Assembly: GCF_014648695.1 (NCBI RefSeq)
Contig: NZ_BMRP01000005.1
Location: 171,226-235,225, forward strand
DNA length: 64,000 bases
Reading direction: 5' to 3'
DNA from: Streptomyces albospinus
GTDB lineage: Bacteria; Actinomycetota; Actinomycetes; Streptomycetales; Streptomycetaceae
The notes under the pieces are model-generated. The model was not told the origin of the DNA, did no database searches, and saw nothing but the letters and a program-made list of their open reading frames with translations. Both the position numbers and the translations under genes were made by a program. Positions 61,010 to 64,000 of this stretch are shown in pieces (the stretch's first letter is position 1; the number at the start of each line of letters is the position of its first letter).

Positions 61010-63589
61010 TCAGCCCGCCGCCGCGTCCGCCGCCTGCGCCTTCAGCGCCCGCTCGACGCCCGCGCGCGACTCCGTCACCAGGCGGCGCAGCGCCGGGCTC
61101 GGGTCGGTCGCGGACAGCCAGGCGTCCGTGGCGTCCAGGGTCTCCTGCGAGACCTGGAGGGACGGGTAGAGGCCCACCACGATCTGCTGGGCCATCTCGT
61201 GGCTGCGGGAGTCCCAGACGCCCTTCACGGCGTCGAAGTACTTCGCCGTGTACGGCGCCAGCAGCTCCCGCTGGTCGGTCTGCACGAAGCCGGCGATGAC
61301 CGCCTCCTGCACGGCGTTCGGCAGGTGGTCGGACTCCACCACCGAGGCCCAGGCCTCCGCCTTGGCCTCCGCCGTGGGCCGCGCGGCGCGGGCGGTCGCC
61401 GCGTGCCGCTCGCCGGCCGAGGTGCGATCCCGCTCCAGCTCCGCGGCGATGGCCTTCTCGTCCGCCCGGCCGGTGGCCGCCAGCCGCTCCAGCAGGGACC
61501 AGCGCAGCTCGGTGTCCACGGCCAGCCCGGCGATCTCCTCCGTACCGTCCAGCAGCCCCTGGAGCAGGTCCAGTTGGGCGTCGGTACGCGCCGACGCGGC
61601 GAACGCCCGGGCCCACGCCAGCTGGTGGTCACCGCCGGGCGCAGCCGCCCGCAGCTGCGCCAGCGCGGCCTCGGTCCAGGTGGCGAGCCCGGTCTCGCGC
61701 CACTCCGGTGCCGCGTACAGGTCGATCGCCAGCTTCACCTGGCGGTGCAGGGACTGGACGACGCCGATGTCGGTTTCCTTGGCGATGCCGGAGAGGGCCA
61801 GTGCGAGGTAGTCCCGGGTGGGCATCTCGGCGTCCCGGGTCATGTCCCAGGCCGATGCCCACGACAGCGCCCGCGGCAGTGACTCGGTGAAGTCGCCGAG
61901 GTGCTCGGTGACGACCTTCAGCGACTGCTCGTCCAGCCGGACCTTGGCGTACGACAGGTCGCCGTCGTTGAGCAGGATCACATCCGGCCGCGGGGTGCCC
62001 TCGGGGTACGGGACCTCGGTCAGTTCGCCGTCCACGTCCAGCTCGACGCCTCCGGTGCGGACGAGCGTGCCGTCCTGGAGGTCGTAGTAGCCGATCGCGA
62101 TCCGGTGCGGGCGCAGTACCGCCTCGCCGGTGGCCCCGGCGGGCAGCGCGGGCGCCTCCTGCCGTACCGCGAACGAGGCGACGGTGCCGTCCGCGGCCAG
62201 TTCGATCTCGGGCCGCAGGATGTTGATGCCCGCGGTCTGGAGCCACTTCTTCGACCAGTTCTTCAGGTCCCGGCCGCTGGTCTCCTCCAGCGCCCCCAGC
62301 AGATCGCTCAGCCGGGTGTTGCCGTAGGCGTGCGCCTTGAAGTACGCCTGCACGCCCTTGAAGAACTCGTCCATGCCGACGTACGCCACGAGCTGCTTGA
62401 GCACGCTGGCGCCCTTGGCGTAGGTGATGCCGTCGAAGTTGACCAGGACGTCGTCCAGGTCGCGGATCTCCGCCATGATCGGGTGGGTGGACGGCAGCTG
62501 GTCCTGCCGGTAGGCCCAGGTCTTCATGGAGTTGGCGAACGTGGTCCACGAGTGCGGCCACTTGCTGCCCGGCGCGTAGGCCTGGCAGGCGATGGAGGTG
62601 TACGTGGCGAACGACTCGTTCAGCCACAGGTCGTTCCACCACTCCATGGTGACCAGGTCGCCGAACCACATGTGCGCCAGCTCGTGCAGGATGGTCTCCG
62701 CGCGCACCTCGTACGCCGCGTCGGTCACCTTCGACCGGAAGACGTACTGGTCGCGGATGGTGACCGCGCCGGCGTTCTCCATCGCCCCGGCGTTGAACTC
62801 CGGCACGAAGAGCTGGTCGTACTTCGCGAACGGGTAGTCGTAGTCGAACTTCTCCTGGAACCAGTCGAATCCCTGCCGGGTGACCGCGAAGATCTCCTCC
62901 GCGTCCAGGTGCTCGGCGAGCGACGGCCGGCAGTAGATCCCCAGCGGCACCGAGCGCCCGTCGGCGCCCTCCCAGCTGCTGTGCACGCTGTGGTACGGGC
63001 CGACGATCAGCGCCGTGATGTACGTGGAGATCCGCGGCGTGGGCTCGAAGCCCCACACCGTCCCGTCGGTGCCGCCCGGCTCCGGCGTCGGCGAGTTGGA
63101 GATCACCGTCCAGCCCGCCGGGGCCGTCACGGTGAACCGGAACGTCGCCTTGAGGTCCGGCTGCTCGAAGCTGGCGAACACCCGCCGGGCGTCCGGCACC
63201 TCGAACTGCGTGTAGAGATACGCCTGCTGGTCCACCGGGTCGACGAACCGGTGCAGCCCCTCACCGCTGTTGGTGTACGCGCAGTCCGCGACCACCGTGA
63301 GCTCGTTGCCGCCGGCCCGCAGTCCCGGCAGCGCGATCCGCGAATCCTTGAACACCGCGTCCGCGTCCAGCGCCGCGCCGTTGAGGACCACTTCGTGCAC
63401 GGCCGGCGCGACCAGGTCGATGAACGACTCCGCGCCGTCCTCGGCGGCGTCGAACCGCACCGTCGTCACGGACCGGAACACGCCCCCCTCCTGCGCGCCG
63501 CTCAGGTCCAGATCGATCTCGTACGCGTCGACGGTCAGCAGCCGCGCCCGCTCCTGCGCCTCTTCGCGGGTCAGATTCGTGCCAGGCAC
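61010..63589 (-). CDS. pepN: Aminopeptidase N (M1 family)
   Basis: This 859-residue M1 metallopeptidase has the exopeptidase motif GAMEN, the zinc motif HELAHMWFGDLVTM with the distant glutamate in NESFATY, and a long C-terminal helical domain as in other actinobacterial PepN. It removes N-terminal residues from peptides in the cytosol. The start is GTG at 63589 (GTG CCT GGC), chosen because it gives the usual family N-terminus. It is read convergently with alc and divergently with the next gene. Confidence 0.96.
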   Translation of the reverse strand: MPGTNLTREEAQERARLLTVDAYEIDLDLSGAQEGGVFRSVTTVRFDAAEDGAESFIDLVAPAVHEVVLNGAALDADAVFKDSRIALPGLRAGGNELTVVADCAYTNSGEGLHRFVDPVDQQAYLYTQFEVPDARRVFASFEQPDLKATFRFTVTAPAGWTVISNSPTPEPGGTDGTVWGFEPTPRISTYITALIVGPYHSVHSSWEGADGRSVPLGIYCRPSLAEHLDAEEIFAVTRQGFDWFQEKFDYDYPFAKYDQLFVPEFNAGAMENAGAVTIRDQYVFRSKVTDAAYEVRAETILHELAHMWFGDLVTMEWWNDLWLNESFATYTSIACQAYAPGSKWPHSWTTFANSMKTWAYRQDQLPSTHPIMAEIRDLDDVLVNFDGITYAKGASVLKQLVAYVGMDEFFKGVQAYFKAHAYGNTRLSDLLGALEETSGRDLKNWSKKWLQTAGINILRPEIELAADGTVASFAVRQEAPALPAGATGEAVLRPHRIAIGYYDLQDGTLVRTGGVELDVDGELTEVPYPEGTPRPDVILLNDGDLSYAKVRLDEQSLKVVTEHLGDFTESLPRALSWASAWDMTRDAEMPTRDYLALALSGIAKETDIGVVQSLHRQVKLAIDLYAAPEWRETGLATWTEAALAQLRAAAPGGDHQLAWARAFAASARTDAQLDLLQGLLDGTEEIAGLAVDTELRWSLLERLAATGRADEKAIAAELERDRTSAGERHAATARAARPTAEAKAEAWASVVESDHLPNAVQEAVIAGFVQTDQRELLAPYTAKYFDAVKGVWDSRSHEMAQQIVVGLYPSLQVSQETLDATDAWLSATDPSPALRRLVTESRAGVERALKAQAADAAAG

Positions 63590-63711
63590 CCGTGCCTCTC
63601 CTTCGCATTCGTCATCGCATCGGACTCTTCGGCCATCCTTCCACGCCGGGTCCGTCGGAGCCGGTGGGTAACCTGATCGCAGAGGCAGTCGGCACAGGAG
63701 AGGCGAGGGCC

Positions 63712-64000
63712 GTGACGGTACTCGACCGGCTCTGGCGCGATGTGGAAGCCCAGACGCACATCGAGGGGTACGCCGTCGAGATCATCGACGGAAAGGTGAT
63801 CATGACGCCGCACAGTCCGATCCGGTCGCACACGATCCGCAGCCTGATCCGGCAGGCGGAGCGCGCGCTGGGGCTCTACGAAGGCAGTGGCGCCGACGGT
63901 TACGAGAAGAGCACGCCGTTCGCCTACGGCGATGTGGTCGAGATGGACCTCGCAGATGGGCGTAAGTTCGCCGTCGACACGAGCGGCTTCCCCGGCGAAA
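63712..64000 (+). pseudogene. Uma2-family protein with internal deletion, 3' end outside the window
   Basis: The visible residues start as a Uma2 (DUF820) restriction-endonuclease-like protein: TVLDRLWRDVEAQTHIEGYA and EIIDGKVIMTPHSPI. After about residue 50 (AERALG) the sequence jumps to what looks like the C-terminal tail of the family (EGSGADGYEKSTPFAYGDVV, then FAVDTSGFPGE). The middle, which holds the catalytic PD-(D/E)xK part with D-x-x-x-x-E-V, is missing (about 100 residues). The frame is still open at the window edge. It is probably a non-functional relic. Confidence 0.65.

Overview
The window is high-GC chromosomal DNA with strong third-codon GC bias, many GTG and TTG starts, rare TTA codons, conservon genes, dynamin-like sporulation genes and an LPXTG/thioester surface protein. 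Together these indicate a Streptomyces chromosome. There is no rRNA operon, CRISPR array or recognisable transposase. The only RNA gene found is one tRNA-Arg.

Region by region. (1) 1-6786, minus strand: a tightly overlapping operon. It runs from a short GH15 N-domain remnant through a complete conservon (CvnA histidine kinase-like, CvnB roadblock, CvnC DUF742, CvnD GTPase), a CYP157/CYP154 pair and a HAD phosphatase to an unknown gene cut by the window edge. (2) 6878-12810: accessory and regulatory genes, namely a small membrane protein, a DUF6415-like protein, two large TPR/XRE-type regulators, a TrmO-like tRNA methyltransferase, a RsbW-like ATPase, CutA and a winged-helix protein. (3) 13227-15140: excisionase and tyrosine integrase next to tRNA-Arg(UCU), the right edge of an integrated element whose left edge was not found. 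(4) 15444-25121: a conserved core block with dynA-dynB, ssbB, a sortase-anchored thioester protein, ettA, a thioesterase and a conserved unknown. (5) 25606-37301, minus strand: a globin, then a signalling locus of FHA protein, VWA-family protein that has lost its VWA domain, PP2C phosphatase, PknG-like kinase, helical protein, GlnH-like binding protein and GlnX-like membrane sensor. (6) 37663-38905: a FadR-type regulator and a small unknown. (7) 39037-46233, minus strand: a sugar-uptake operon of ROK repressor, binding lipoprotein, two permeases, GH4 phospho-glycosidase with an unusual insertion, and a GlcNAc-type kinase. (8) 46538-54988: small secreted protein, MscS channel, HNH endonuclease, secreted GH84 hexosaminidase, small acidic protein and MalQ. 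(9) 55637-64000: small membrane protein, acyl-ACP desaturase behind tandem operators, EamA exporter, LysR regulator, allantoicase, aminopeptidase N and an internally deleted Uma2-type gene at the edge.

How the genes work together. The conservon couples a membrane signal to a GTPase switch and two P450s. The PknG locus resembles the mycobacterial GlnH-GlnX-PknG amino-acid sensing relay, with added phosphatase and FHA arms. The sugar operon couples import to phosphorylation and GH4 cleavage under a ROK repressor. dynA/dynB/ssbB link septation and DNA maintenance during sporulation. The most unusual observations are the VWA-less protein, the repeat-derived insertion in GH4, the zinc ribbons heading three consecutive signalling proteins, the GH15 remnant coupled to a conservon, the tandem desaturase operators, and a similar promoter block before the EamA and allantoicase genes.
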